Notes: generated by a model not told the origin, from the letters alone. 64,000 nucleotides of DNA from Alphaproteobacteria bacterium (GCA_016794125.1 JAEUKT010000004.1:383460-447459), one strand, 5' to 3'; positions 40,427-49,323 are shown, counted from the stretch's first letter. Program-made: numbers and translations.

Positions 40427-42247
40427 TTATCTGCGTCCAAAAAGTTTTTCGATATCGGCGAGTTTCAGTTCAACATAGGTCGGGCGGCCGTGGTTGCATT
40501 GGCCGGAATGCGGCGTGCGTTCCATCTGGCGCAGTAACGCGTTCATTTCAGTGGGGGTCAGGCGGCGGCCTGCGCGCACCGAGCCGTGGCAGGCCATGGT
40601 GGAGCAGACTTCCTCCAGCTTTTCCTTCAGCCCCATCGTCTGCCCGTAATTGGCGACGTCATCGGCCAGGTCCAGCACCATCTGACGGATATTGATATTC
40701 CCCAGCAGCGCAGGCGTTTCCTGCACCACGACCGCGCCGGGGCCGAATGTGTCGATCACCAGCCCCAGTTCCTCCAGCTCGGATTTCCGCGCCAGCAGGC
40801 GTTCGGCGGAGGGTTGGTCCATTTCCACGATTTCGGGCAGCAACAGCGGCTGGCGCGCGATGCCGCCGCTATTCAGCGCCTTTTTCATGTCTTCATACAC
40901 CAGCCGCTCATGCGCCGCATGCTGATCGACCAGCACCAATCCGTCGGCGGTTTGCGCGACGATGTATGTTTCATGCAGCTGCGCGCAGGCGGCGCCCAGC
41001 GGGTATTCGGCAGGCACATCAATCGCATGGACATCTTCATGCGCGCGCGATGCCGGCGCGGTTTGTAAGGCAAGATTGCCCGATGTCGCAAAAGCCGCGC
41101 CGGTATAGGGCGCGCCCGCCATGCCTTTCGCGCCCGCATAGCTGGGCGCGGGCTGGCGGTATTCGCCGTCCCAGCCGTTTTGCGCGGCGGGGAATTGCGG
41201 GGCGGTGAAGGCCGCCAGCGTCTCGCCCGCGACGGTGGTCGACGCGCGGTGGCCGGCGGCGGTGATGGCGTGTTTCAGGCCGCCGACAATGAGCCCGCGC
41301 ACCAATGCGGAATCGCGGAAACGCACTTCCGATTTTGCCGGATGCACGTTCACATCGACATCCGCCGGCGGCAGGTCGAGGAACAGGCACAGCATCGGGT
41401 GGCGGTCATAGGCCAGAAAATCCATGTATGCGCCCCGGATCGCGCCGATCAGTTGTTTATCGCGCACGGGGCGGCCGTTGACGAAAAACTGCTGGAACTG
41501 GTTGGTGCCGCGGTTCAGCGTCGGCAGGCTGGCATAGCCGGTCAGTTTTATGCCGTCGCGTTCCGCATCCAGCCGCAGCGCGTTTTCCGCGAATTCACGC
41601 CCCATGATCTGGCGCAAACGCCCCAAACGGCGTTCGTACAAATCGCCCTGTGATGCCGGCAGGTCGAGCGTTTCCTTGTCATCCGACGTAAATTTGAAAT
41701 GGATATCGGGATAGGCCATCGCGAGCCGTTCCACCACATCGCGCACGGCCTGCGTTTCGGTGCGCGGGCTTTTCAGGAACTTCAGGCGGGCAGGGGTCGC
41801 GTAGAATAAATCCCGCACCTCCACCTTCGTGCCCTTGCCATGCGCGGCGGGGGCGGGTTTCGATTTCTTGCCGCCATCGACGGTGATAGAAAAACCCTCC
41901 GCGTCTTTTTTGCGGCTGGTGATGGTCAATCGGCTGACCGCGCCGATGGAGGGCAGCGCTTCGCCGCGAAAACCTAATGATGCAATGTTCACAAGGTCTT
42001 CGTCGGGCAGTTTCGATGTCGCGTGGCGTTCCACCGCGAGCGTCAAATCATCCGCCGTCATGCCGATGCCATCGTCGTTAATGGAAATCAGCGACGCGCC
42101 GCCGTCGCGGATCACAACCTCGATGCGCGAGGAACCGGCATCGATCGCGTTTTCGACAAGTTCCTTCACGGCGGCGGCGGGGCGTTCGATAACCTCGCCG
42201 GCGGCGATCTGGTTGATAAGCGTTTCTGGCAGCTGGCGGATATGCAT
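40427..42247 (-). CDS. mutL: DNA mismatch repair protein MutL
   Basis: The 606-residue protein has the GHKL ATPase domain (IAAGEVIERPAAAVKELVEN, INDDGIGM, ATSKL, GFRGEALPSI) and a dimerisation/endonuclease domain with DQHAAHERLVYE at residues 441-452, the metal-binding motif of nicking-competent MutL. ACHGSVRAGRRL and QCNHGRPT near the end complete the site, the last with Asn where CPHGRP is usual. No MutH is in the window, so MutL-driven strand nicking is likely. The start at 42247 (MHIRQLPE) is the conserved one; an open frame to 42613 is a shadow of the divergent gene. Confidence 0.97.
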   Translation of the reverse strand: MHIRQLPETLINQIAAGEVIERPAAAVKELVENAIDAGSSRIEVVIRDGGASLISINDDGIGMTADDLTLAVERHATSKLPDEDLVNIASLGFRGEALPSIGAVSRLTITSRKKDAEGFSITVDGGKKSKPAPAAHGKGTKVEVRDLFYATPARLKFLKSPRTETQAVRDVVERLAMAYPDIHFKFTSDDKETLDLPASQGDLYERRLGRLRQIMGREFAENALRLDAERDGIKLTGYASLPTLNRGTNQFQQFFVNGRPVRDKQLIGAIRGAYMDFLAYDRHPMLCLFLDLPPADVDVNVHPAKSEVRFRDSALVRGLIVGGLKHAITAAGHRASTTVAGETLAAFTAPQFPAAQNGWDGEYRQPAPSYAGAKGMAGAPYTGAAFATSGNLALQTAPASRAHEDVHAIDVPAEYPLGAACAQLHETYIVAQTADGLVLVDQHAAHERLVYEDMKKALNSGGIARQPLLLPEIVEMDQPSAERLLARKSELEELGLVIDTFGPGAVVVQETPALLGNINIRQMVLDLADDVANYGQTMGLKEKLEEVCSTMACHGSVRAGRRLTPTEMNALLRQMERTPHSGQCNHGRPTYVELKLADIEKLFGRR

Positions 42248-42340
42248 AGAGTATTTATACCCCGATTCCGCGCCTTGACAAAGGGGCAGGGCAGACATAA
42301 TTTTTAACCTCACGTTATTGATATTTATAGGATTTTCACC

Positions 42341-42904
42341 ATATCTACGATCTTCTCCCACCCCGCCGTGCCGCTCGCCATCGGATTGGCATTGGGACAA
42401 AAGACCATCCCGCGCAGCCTGCTGGCGATCGGCGCGTTCTGCGCGATCCTGCCGGATTTTGACAGCATCTCCTTCGCTTTCGGCATTCCCTACGAAAGCC
42501 AGTTCGGCCATCGCGGCTTCACGCATTCGGTTTTCTTCGCCGCCTGCATCGCCGCGTTCTTCGCGTGGCGCAACCACGAATTCAAGGCGGATGGCGCGCC
42601 GGTTAAACGGCACATCGTTTTCGCCTACCTATTCATCAGCACGGTTTCCCACCCGCTGCTCGACGCGCTGACCGACGGCGGTGAAGGGGTGGCGATCTGG
42701 TGGCCGTTTTCGAAAGACCGGTTTTTCTTCGACGACACCCCGCTGCCCGTCTGCCCCATCGGGCAAAGCTTTTTCAGCGCGGCGGGCTATGCGGCGCTGA
42801 AGGCGGAACTGACGCTGATCTGGCTGCCTGCGCTGCTGCTGGGGCTGGGCGGTTTCAGCGTCCGGAAAATTTTGGGGAGGTTCACCCGCACGGGTGGAGC
42901 CTGA
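42341..42904 (+). CDS. Membrane-bound metal-dependent hydrolase (YdjM/DUF457-type), probable ATA start
   Basis: The protein (187 residues from ATA 42341, 178 from GTG 42368) has the family pattern HPAVPLAIGLALGQ, PDFDSISFAFGIP, HRGFTHS and STVSHPLLDALTDGG, where His and Asp residues likely bind metal. Four hydrophobic segments fit an inner-membrane protein. Family members usually begin M-x-T-IFSHPAVP, which lies upstream of the GTG. The codon at the expected position is ATA, with AGGA eight bases before it. Either the gene uses a rare ATA start, or it starts at GTG and loses conserved residues, or the assembly has a base error. It diverges from mutL. Confidence 0.8.
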   Translation: MSTIFSHPAVPLAIGLALGQKTIPRSLLAIGAFCAILPDFDSISFAFGIPYESQFGHRGFTHSVFFAACIAAFFAWRNHEFKADGAPVKRHIVFAYLFISTVSHPLLDALTDGGEGVAIWWPFSKDRFFFDDTPLPVCPIGQSFFSAAGYAALKAELTLIWLPALLLGLGGFSVRKILGRFTRTGGA

Positions 42905-43078
42905 TTAAATTCTCTCAACTTTGACCTCAGGATTCAACGTAATTTATTGTTACAACGCGTTTGTGACAGGCTTTTGCGCAGGCGCATGAACGGCTTGCGC
43001 GCTAAATAATTTTTTTAAAACCGCATGCGCCGTAACGCGAATGTTACGTTTGCGACAGGTGTTTTTGATGAATCGGGT

Positions 43079-44380
43079 CTAGCGCGGGTCGCTTTCGGGG
43101 TCGAAAACCGCGTCATCCAGCACGGAATCGACGAAGGCCGCGCCCTTCAGGATCGCGCCGGTGAAATCCGCGCCGCGCAGGTCGGCATTGGTGAAGACCG
43201 CGCCGTGCAGGTCGCATTTGTTGAACCGCGCCTCCATCAGCCGCGCGCCGGTGAAATTGCAATGCCGCAGCTGCGCTTCCTCCATCCGGCAGGGGATGTG
43301 ATAGGTGATGCCGTCGGGCTTTTTAAGCACCAGCGGGTTCATGTTGGCGCGGCTGAAATCGGCGCGGTGCATCATCGCGTTGCGAAAGCGCGCGCCGCGC
43401 AGGTCGGCGCTCTGGAACATGCATTTGCGGAAATCCGATTCATCGAGGTTGGCGCCCTGCATTTCGATCGACCGCAAATCCATTTCGGCGAAAGTGCATT
43501 TGTTGGCGCGCACGGCGGTAAAGCGCTGCGCCGCCAGCTTGGGGCCCTTGCGCATGTCGATATCGGTCAGGACCAGCTGCTTGCCCTGCTGCCCTGCGGT
43601 TGCGACCCAGCGCACATGGTTGAGGATCAGTTCATCCAGCGTCATGGGCATTTCGGCGACGGCCTGCCCCTTGGTTTCGCCGGTCAGGGTCAGGGTAAAA
43701 TTGCTGCCGCTTTTTTCCACCTTTTCAAGCGTCGCGCCGGTCATGGTGGCGTAGGAAAAATCCGCGTTGCGGATGTCGGACTGCTTCATGTCTGCGCCCG
43801 ATAAATCCGCGCCCTTCATGTTCGCGCCCTGCAGGTTGATGCCGGACATTTTCGCGTTTTCAAGGATCGCGTCGCTGAAATCGGCGGAAATGGCGGTGGC
43901 GCCCGTCAGGTTCGCGCCCGTCAGGTCGCTGCCCGTGAACATCACGATGCCGGCTTCGGCTGTCTTGGCGTACTGGTCTTCGGCGCTTTTGATTTTACGT
44001 TTCAAAATCGTGCGGCCCTGGCGCAAATCGGCGCCCTGCAAATTCGCCATGGAAAGGTCGGCGTCGCCCACCTCCGCGCCGCGCATATCGGCGCGCACAA
44101 GACGCGTGTTGGTCAGCTTCGCGCCCGACAGATCGACGCCGAACAGCGTGGAACTTTCGAAATTCGCGCCCGTGAGGTCTGCATACGCCATGATGCAGCC
44201 GGAAAAATCCGATTGCGACAGGTTCTGGCCGATGAAGGACAATCCCGTCATGTCACGGTCGCGCATCACCGCGCGCGCACCGCCCGCTTTCGCGCTCAGA
44301 AAATTCTGGTGCTTGCGGATCAGGTCATTCAGCTCGGCCTGCGTGACCGGCTTCAGATTGAATTCTTCTTCCTGCGGCAT
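43079..44380 (-). CDS. Large pentapeptide-repeat protein
   Basis: The 433-residue protein is built of A(D/N)LxG-type repeats in at least three blocks (about residues 44-125, 153-232 and 280-428), each of which should fold as a right-handed quadrilateral beta helix. Two breaks carry other sequence: a charged segment at 126-145 (ILKRKIKSAEDQYAKTAEAG) and a 40-residue non-repeat insert near 240-275 (MTLDELILNHVRWVATAGQQ). There is no signal peptide, so it is probably cytoplasmic. Small pentapeptide proteins can mimic DNA and protect gyrase, but nothing shows that role here. It is monocistronic. Confidence 0.85.
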   Translation of the reverse strand: MPQEEEFNLKPVTQAELNDLIRKHQNFLSAKAGGARAVMRDRDMTGLSFIGQNLSQSDFSGCIMAYADLTGANFESSTLFGVDLSGAKLTNTRLVRADMRGAEVGDADLSMANLQGADLRQGRTILKRKIKSAEDQYAKTAEAGIVMFTGSDLTGANLTGATAISADFSDAILENAKMSGINLQGANMKGADLSGADMKQSDIRNADFSYATMTGATLEKVEKSGSNFTLTLTGETKGQAVAEMPMTLDELILNHVRWVATAGQQGKQLVLTDIDMRKGPKLAAQRFTAVRANKCTFAEMDLRSIEMQGANLDESDFRKCMFQSADLRGARFRNAMMHRADFSRANMNPLVLKKPDGITYHIPCRMEEAQLRHCNFTGARLMEARFNKCDLHGAVFTNADLRGADFTGAILKGAAFVDSVLDDAVFDPESDPR

Positions 44381-44514
44381 CGTCCAAGAAAACCCTTCTG
44401 GTCATGGAATGGGCGAGAGTCCCACAAGTCCATGATATATGAGGATGTTTTAGGAATGGTTAACCCCGCCACGCCGTGGCGAAACAGGATAACCGTCTGA
44501 ATTCGCTATATAAT

Positions 44515-46908
44515 CTAGCTGGCGACCAGCACCCCTGCGGAGAGCAGGGCGGCTTCGTCCTCAAGCCCGGTTGCACGGCTGAGGGTGGCCATCTGCACAA
44601 AACCGTCACCCCCGCCATCGGCATCGACGAACAGCACGCTGTTTGTGCCGACGGTGTCGATGCGCACGAATTGTGTGATGTCGCTGGAGAGCGGGTCAAA
44701 ACCGGCAAGCAGGTCTTTGATGTCCAGCTTGTCGCCCTGGCTGCGGTTGAAATCGGTCACGGTGTCGGATACGCCGTCTGTCGCCGTGAAGCGGAAGGTG
44801 TCCGCGCCCGTGCCGCCGATCAACGTGTCTGCACCCGCGCCGCCATCCAGCGTGTCATTTCCGGTCATGCCGCTCAGCGTATTATTGCCGGCGTTGCCGG
44901 TGATGAGGTTGTCGAGCGTATTACCCGTTCCCTTTACCGCCGCGCCCGACAGGGCGAGGGATTCGATATTCGCGCCCAGCGTGAAGTCGACGGTGCTGAA
45001 CACGGCGTCATAGCCTGCGCCGGTACCTTCGCTGGCCATGTCGCGCGTGTTGTCGATGTAATAGCTGTCGTCGCCCGCGCCGCCGATCAGCTTGTCCGCG
45101 CCGCCGAGGCCGTCGAGCGTGTCGTTGCCGGAGGTGCCGGTGATGGTGTTGGCGAGCGCGTTGCCCGTGCCAACCCGCGCCGCGCCGGTCAGGACGAGGT
45201 TTTCAAAGTAAGTGTCGAGCGTATAGTCAAACGCGCTGCGGACCGTATCCGTGCCGCCTGCTGCGGAGGTTTCGACCGCCACATCGCCCAGGTCGCTGAT
45301 GATATAGGTGTCATTGCCGCCGCCGCCGCTCATGTAATCCGCGCCCGCGCCGCCATCCAGCGTGTTCGCGCCGCTGTTGCCGGTCAGGGTGTTGGCGCCT
45401 GCATTGCCGGTGCCATTCGCTGCGCGCGTGCCGGTCAGGATGAGGTTTTCGATTTCCGCGCCGAGCGTGTAGGTGGCGGCGGCGAAAACGGTGTCGGTGC
45501 CGCCGGATGCGTTCTCGCTCACCATATCACCCGAATTGTCGACGACATAGAAGTCGTCGCCGAGGCCGCCGATGAGCGTATCCGCCCCCGTGCCGCCGTT
45601 CAGCGTGTTGCTGCCGTCGTTGCCGGTGATGGTGTTGATGCCCGTATTGCCTGTGCCGTTGATGTCGCCCGTGCCGGTCAGCAACAGGATTTCAAGGTTG
45701 GTGCCAAGGGTCCAGGAAATCGACGCCTCGACCGTGTCGATGCCTGCGGTGTCGGTCACGGTGTCGCCTGCGTCGTCGACCACATAGGTGTCGTTGCCCG
45801 CGCCGCCGGCCATTTTATCCGCGCCTGCGCCGCCGTCGATGCGGTTATTGCCGGCGTTGCCTGTGATGGTGTTGTTGCCGCCGTTGCCTGTCGCGTCGAT
45901 ATTGCCGGTGCCGGTCAGGATGAGGATTTCGACGTTCTGCGCATTTGCAGACATATCGAAGCTGGTGGAGGAGGAGATAGTGTCCGTGCCTTCGCCCGAT
46001 TGCTCGATGATAATATCGGCTGAACTGTCGACGACGTATTTGTCGTTGCCAGTGCCGCCGGTCATGGAGTCATCGCCGGTGCCGCCATCGAGCGTGTCGT
46101 CGCCGGTGCCGCCGTCGAGCCAGTCGTTACCGCCGAGGCCGGTCAGGGTGTCGTTGGCGTCATCGCCATACAGGTCGTCGGCGAAAATGCCGCCCGTCAT
46201 TTTGTCGCGCCCGCCAAAGCCGTGCCATTGATGCGCGCTGTCGGGAACCGTGAAGGTGTCGTCGCCGCTGAAAAGCGCGGCGGTGTTGAGCAAATCCGCA
46301 GGAGTCGAGGCGATGTCGCGCGCGGCGAAATAGGCCTGCGCGGAGAAGCTGCCGCTGACGGAAATCGATTGTCCGCTGGAATCTGACAGGGTGATTTTGG
46401 TCAGTGTGCCCGTGCCTGTTGCGACGGAAAAGCTGCCGAGATATTCAGACGTCAGGCCGTGTGTGATGGTGACATAGCGGCTCAGCGTGCCGGAAACGCC
46501 GTTGGAGTCGATTTTCAGGCTGCCTTCCATGATGACGCGGTCGCTGCCGTAAGAGATGTCGAGCGACTTGATGGTGGCGCGCGTGACGCCGCTCATATTC
46601 CACGACATCGATCCGGTGAAGTAGAACGAGCCGCCACCTCCTGAAAAATCCATGGTCGAAACCGTGCCGCTATAACCCAGGAATCCCGATCCCGTCAGCT
46701 CTGCGTATCCGCCCGCGCCATAAAGATAAACGGCAAGGTAGTTATTGGAATAATAATCCACATCGCCGTTGCCCGCGAAAATGTCATACACGGCTTCCTC
46801 GAAATGGTACGAGAAATAATCGCCGACATCATATTCGGCATCATCGAACCATGTGACATCCGTGGAAAAAAGCCCGCTGGAATTGGTGGTTGTCGAAATG
46901 CTGGCCAT
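44515..46908 (-). CDS. RTX-type calcium-binding secreted protein
   Basis: The 797-residue protein has a unique N-terminal beta-rich region (1-205) without a signal peptide, then glycine-rich nonapeptides GGxGxDxLx (about 258-290) and five related units about 80 residues apart, marked by NDKYVVD (288), NDTYVVD (372), DDFYVVD (451), NDTYIIS (532) and DDSYYID (613). A type I secretion-like C-terminus follows (GADTFRFTATDGVSDTVTDF and LDIKDLLAGF). Family knowledge predicts export by a type I ABC system and calcium-driven folding outside the cell. No transporter genes are nearby. No protease HExxH or other catalytic motif is seen, so an adhesin or surface-layer role is possible. Confidence 0.88.
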   Translation of the reverse strand: MASISTTTNSSGLFSTDVTWFDDAEYDVGDYFSYHFEEAVYDIFAGNGDVDYYSNNYLAVYLYGAGGYAELTGSGFLGYSGTVSTMDFSGGGGSFYFTGSMSWNMSGVTRATIKSLDISYGSDRVIMEGSLKIDSNGVSGTLSRYVTITHGLTSEYLGSFSVATGTGTLTKITLSDSSGQSISVSGSFSAQAYFAARDIASTPADLLNTAALFSGDDTFTVPDSAHQWHGFGGRDKMTGGIFADDLYGDDANDTLTGLGGNDWLDGGTGDDTLDGGTGDDSMTGGTGNDKYVVDSSADIIIEQSGEGTDTISSSTSFDMSANAQNVEILILTGTGNIDATGNGGNNTITGNAGNNRIDGGAGADKMAGGAGNDTYVVDDAGDTVTDTAGIDTVEASISWTLGTNLEILLLTGTGDINGTGNTGINTITGNDGSNTLNGGTGADTLIGGLGDDFYVVDNSGDMVSENASGGTDTVFAAATYTLGAEIENLILTGTRAANGTGNAGANTLTGNSGANTLDGGAGADYMSGGGGNDTYIISDLGDVAVETSAAGGTDTVRSAFDYTLDTYFENLVLTGAARVGTGNALANTITGTSGNDTLDGLGGADKLIGGAGDDSYYIDNTRDMASEGTGAGYDAVFSTVDFTLGANIESLALSGAAVKGTGNTLDNLITGNAGNNTLSGMTGNDTLDGGAGADTLIGGTGADTFRFTATDGVSDTVTDFNRSQGDKLDIKDLLAGFDPLSSDITQFVRIDTVGTNSVLFVDADGGGDGFVQMATLSRATGLEDEAALLSAGVLVAS

Positions 46909-46948
46909 GGCTTAATCCCTCGAGAAATGAATGATCTAAAACGAGGGC

Positions 46949-46977
46949 AGTATGCGCATAATCCAACATTATGTCAA
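46949..46977 (-). promoter_or_regulatory. Sigma-70 promoter of the RTX gene
   Basis: On the minus strand TTGACA (46977-46972) and CATACT (46954-46949) are 17 bases apart. The start codon is about 40 bases downstream, with AGGGAT as ribosome-binding site. Confidence 0.7.
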
Positions 46978-47018
46978 CACGCTATAATTGTACTTGGAAA
47001 CAAACGCGTCGCTGAATA

Positions 47019-47957
47019 TCACGCCGCCTGCTTGTGGTCGCTCTTGGAGGGTACATAGCCCGAGGGCACGACTTTGGACGCGGGTTCGGTGTGATAGGTC
47101 TGGTCGTCGAAAAACAGGTCGGCGCCGATCGCGGCCAGCACATCGACCTTCTGGTATTTGTGGCCTTCCTGCGACGATCTGCCGATCATGTAGGCGCCGT
47201 CGACGATCTGGCCCCAGTCGATCAGCGTGTTCATCGGGCGCACCTGCGCCGTGCCGGACCGCATGGTGACCAGCGATGTTTCAATCGGGCAGTCGTCCTT
47301 GTTGAACGTCGCCTTCAGCGCCTGAATGACGAACAGCACCTTGGCGAAGGGGCCGTGCGGCATCGGCACTTCGGCGTTTTCGGTTTCGTATTTCAGGAAA
47401 CCAAGCAGGCCGTCACGCTGGAAAATCGCCTCTGACTCGCCGCCGAACAGCACCATATCGCCGTCGAATGCGAAATGAACCTTGCCGGGTTTGCAGGCGG
47501 GCGCAGCCTCCAGCGGCGGGTCGTGCAGCACGGATGCGGCGATATCGCCATCGACCGCGCGCTGAACGTCTTCGGGGTGCTTGGACAAAAACAGGTCGAT
47601 GCCATAGGCCTTCAGCAAGCGCGCCTCGACCGGCTTGCCGCCCGTCAGCGCGATGCGCGGGATATCAAGCCCGTAATGGTCGAGCGAATAGCGCGCGCGG
47701 ATTCCGGTTTCGATGTCGTTGCGCGAAATCAGCGCGACTTCGACACGCGGTTTTTCGCCGGGAATGTTGATGGCCAGCAATTTCTGGATCACGCAGAACG
47801 CGGTGCCGGGCTTCATGATCTCGCGGCGGCGGGAAAACTGCAGCGCGCGGTATTCGTCGATGCCCTTCGCCTGATACACGCCGTGTTCCTCCCGCAAATC
47901 GAAAAGTGCGGAAGTGGAAATGCCGATCGTGAGAGGTTTGTACTGTGTGCCCGTCAT
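47019..47957 (-). CDS. 5'-nucleotidase (cytosolic NT5C1-like family, PF06189)
   Basis: The 312-residue protein matches the family from its start: PLTIGISTSALFDLREEHGVY, PGTAFCVIQKLLAIN, EVALISRNDIETGIRARYSL, DHYGLDIPRIALTGGKPVEA and FLSKHPEDVQRA. FDGDMVLFGGESEAIF supplies a HAD-like acidic motif. It should dephosphorylate nucleoside monophosphates in the cytoplasm. The ATG at 47957 is chosen; an in-frame TTG 11 codons upstream adds residues outside the family. It stands alone, separated by 110 bases from the RTX gene start. Confidence 0.88.
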   Translation of the reverse strand: MTGTQYKPLTIGISTSALFDLREEHGVYQAKGIDEYRALQFSRRREIMKPGTAFCVIQKLLAINIPGEKPRVEVALISRNDIETGIRARYSLDHYGLDIPRIALTGGKPVEARLLKAYGIDLFLSKHPEDVQRAVDGDIAASVLHDPPLEAAPACKPGKVHFAFDGDMVLFGGESEAIFQRDGLLGFLKYETENAEVPMPHGPFAKVLFVIQALKATFNKDDCPIETSLVTMRSGTAQVRPMNTLIDWGQIVDGAYMIGRSSQEGHKYQKVDVLAAIGADLFFDDQTYHTEPASKVVPSGYVPSKSDHKQAA

Positions 47958-48168
47958 GTCGCGATCATTGTATAATTTAATAATTAACAATACATCATAT
48001 GCCCGATTTTACAAAAAAGGGAAGGGGTTATTGGCGTTTTTTCATGTGTTTGCACCGCAATAAACGGGGTTTTCCAATGACTTTGGCAACTTTATTATCA
48101 AGATATTAACGATTATTGCCCTAACGTAGAATAGCGCGATATGAATTGGGAAGATTTGGGAGGCAGGA

Positions 48169-48393
48169 ATGGACACGCATAGCATCGAGGCACTCATCAA
48201 ACGCAGCATTCCCGACGCCGATGTGCGGATCGAAGATGTGCGCGGCGACGGGCTCTGCCTTGCCGCGACCGTCGTATGCCCCAATTTCGCCGGCAAGCCG
48301 CTGCTGGAACAGCATCGCATGGTTCATGCGGCGCTGGGCCACCATATCGGCGAAACCATCCACGCGCTGCAAATCAAGACGCGGGTCGCATAA
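48169..48393 (+). CDS. BolA-family protein
   Basis: The 74-residue protein has the BolA fold pattern, with VRIEDVRGDGLCLAATVVCP followed by the helix-turn GKPLLEQHRMVHAALG and the conserved histidine. BolA proteins bind a [2Fe-2S] cluster together with a monothiol glutaredoxin. The gene is directly upstream of such a glutaredoxin gene (five bases). It could be BolA1 or YrbA/IbaG type; the short length favours the latter. Confidence 0.9.
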   Translation: MDTHSIEALIKRSIPDADVRIEDVRGDGLCLAATVVCPNFAGKPLLEQHRMVHAALGHHIGETIHALQIKTRVA

Positions 48394-48398
48394 TCATC

Positions 48399-48740
48399 AT
48401 GGCCCTGTTTGACAACAACGAAGTGTTCGAGCGCATCCGTCATGATATCGGCGAAAACGATGTCGTGCTGTACATGAAGGGCTCGGCGGCGTTCCCGCAA
48501 TGCGGCTATTCGGCGGCGGTGGTGCAGGTGCTGGAAAATATGGGCGTGCATTTCAAGGATATCGATGTGATCTCCGACCCCGGCCTGCGGCAGGGCATCA
48601 AGGATTTCACCAACTGGCCGACCATCCCCCAGCTGTATGTGAAGGGCGAATTCATCGGCGGCTGCGATATCGTGCGCGACCTTTACGCATCGGGCGAATT
48701 GCAGGATTTATTGCGCAAGCACCGCTTGATCGCGGATTGA
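48399..48740 (+). CDS. grxD: Monothiol glutaredoxin (Grx4 type)
   Basis: The 113-residue protein has the CGFS-class active site as CGYS (residues 35-38) within AFPQCGYSAAVVQVL, then NWPTIPQLYVKGEFIGGCDI, which binds glutathione. Such proteins carry and transfer [2Fe-2S] clusters. The ATG at 48399 lies five bases after the bolA stop. Its last 58 bases overlap the end of the convergent Nudix gene. A short GC-rich hairpin with GTTTTC (48747-48765) may end the transcript. Confidence 0.94.
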   Translation: MALFDNNEVFERIRHDIGENDVVLYMKGSAAFPQCGYSAAVVQVLENMGVHFKDIDVISDPGLRQGIKDFTNWPTIPQLYVKGEFIGGCDIVRDLYASGELQDLLRKHRLIAD

Positions 48741-49240
48741 CCGTTTAGCGCCGCCTGCGCTGTTTTCACGATTTCTTCCATGAAATTCCGGTCGCCCGCT
48801 TTGTATTCGGCGATGAACTGTTCGGGCGGCATGATTTTGCGGCCCATGGTTTCGCCGTCGGGCTTTTCATCATGGAACGCCGTCACGGTGCCGGTCATCA
48901 CGACCATGTAGGTCAGTTCATCCTGCGCGCTGCCGTAAAAATCCGACTGGATGACAAGCGCGGTTTTCAAAGGGCCGAGGGTGATGAAGGCTTCCTCCAT
49001 CGCTTCGCGGCGGGCGGTTTGTTCCAGCGTGGTTTCGTCCTTGTGCATATGGCCGCCCGGAATATCCGCGCCGCGGTCCAGCAGCGCCAGCACGATGTCG
49101 CCTTTGTCGGTAAACGGCACGACGGCGACGCTGGTGACTTTGTCGAGCGGCGGCACCGCGGATGCGGGCAGCAGGGTGAAAGTCACCTGTTTGCCCTTGA
49201 TTTCCAGCGTGCGGCGTTTGTCGTTATCTTGCGTGGCCAT
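48683..49240 (-). CDS. Nudix hydrolase-like protein with variant Nudix box
   Basis: The 185-residue protein has a Nudix-like fold: VTSVAVVPFTDKGDIVLALL then PGGHMHKDETTLEQTARREAMEEAFITL (residues 61-88). Compared with GX5EX7REUXEEXGU there is one extra residue before RE, and Phe replaces the final Gly, although the metal-binding REAMEE glutamates remain. The substrate cannot be inferred. The 3' end overlaps grxD by 58 bases, tail to tail. Confidence 0.75.
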   Translation of the reverse strand: MATQDNDKRRTLEIKGKQVTFTLLPASAVPPLDKVTSVAVVPFTDKGDIVLALLDRGADIPGGHMHKDETTLEQTARREAMEEAFITLGPLKTALVIQSDFYGSAQDELTYMVVMTGTVTAFHDEKPDGETMGRKIMPPEQFIAEYKAGDRNFMEEIVKTAQAALNGQSAIKRCLRNKSCNSPDA

Positions 49241-49323
49241 ACGCGTATTTTAGGTGCTTGCGCGGCTTTGCGCCACGGGAATCTGGCGTTGGTTGCGGCA
49301 CGCCGGCATCAATCGCGGCCGTA

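Noticed and set aside
42248-42613. N-terminal extension of MutL
   Set aside because: The extra 122 residues are antisense to the divergent hydrolase gene, and MutL proteins start at MxIRQLP.
44803-46137. Repeated DNA that could be taken for a CRISPR or satellite array
   Set aside because: The repeats are degenerate at DNA level and all in one reading frame; they encode the glycine-rich calcium-binding modules of the RTX protein.
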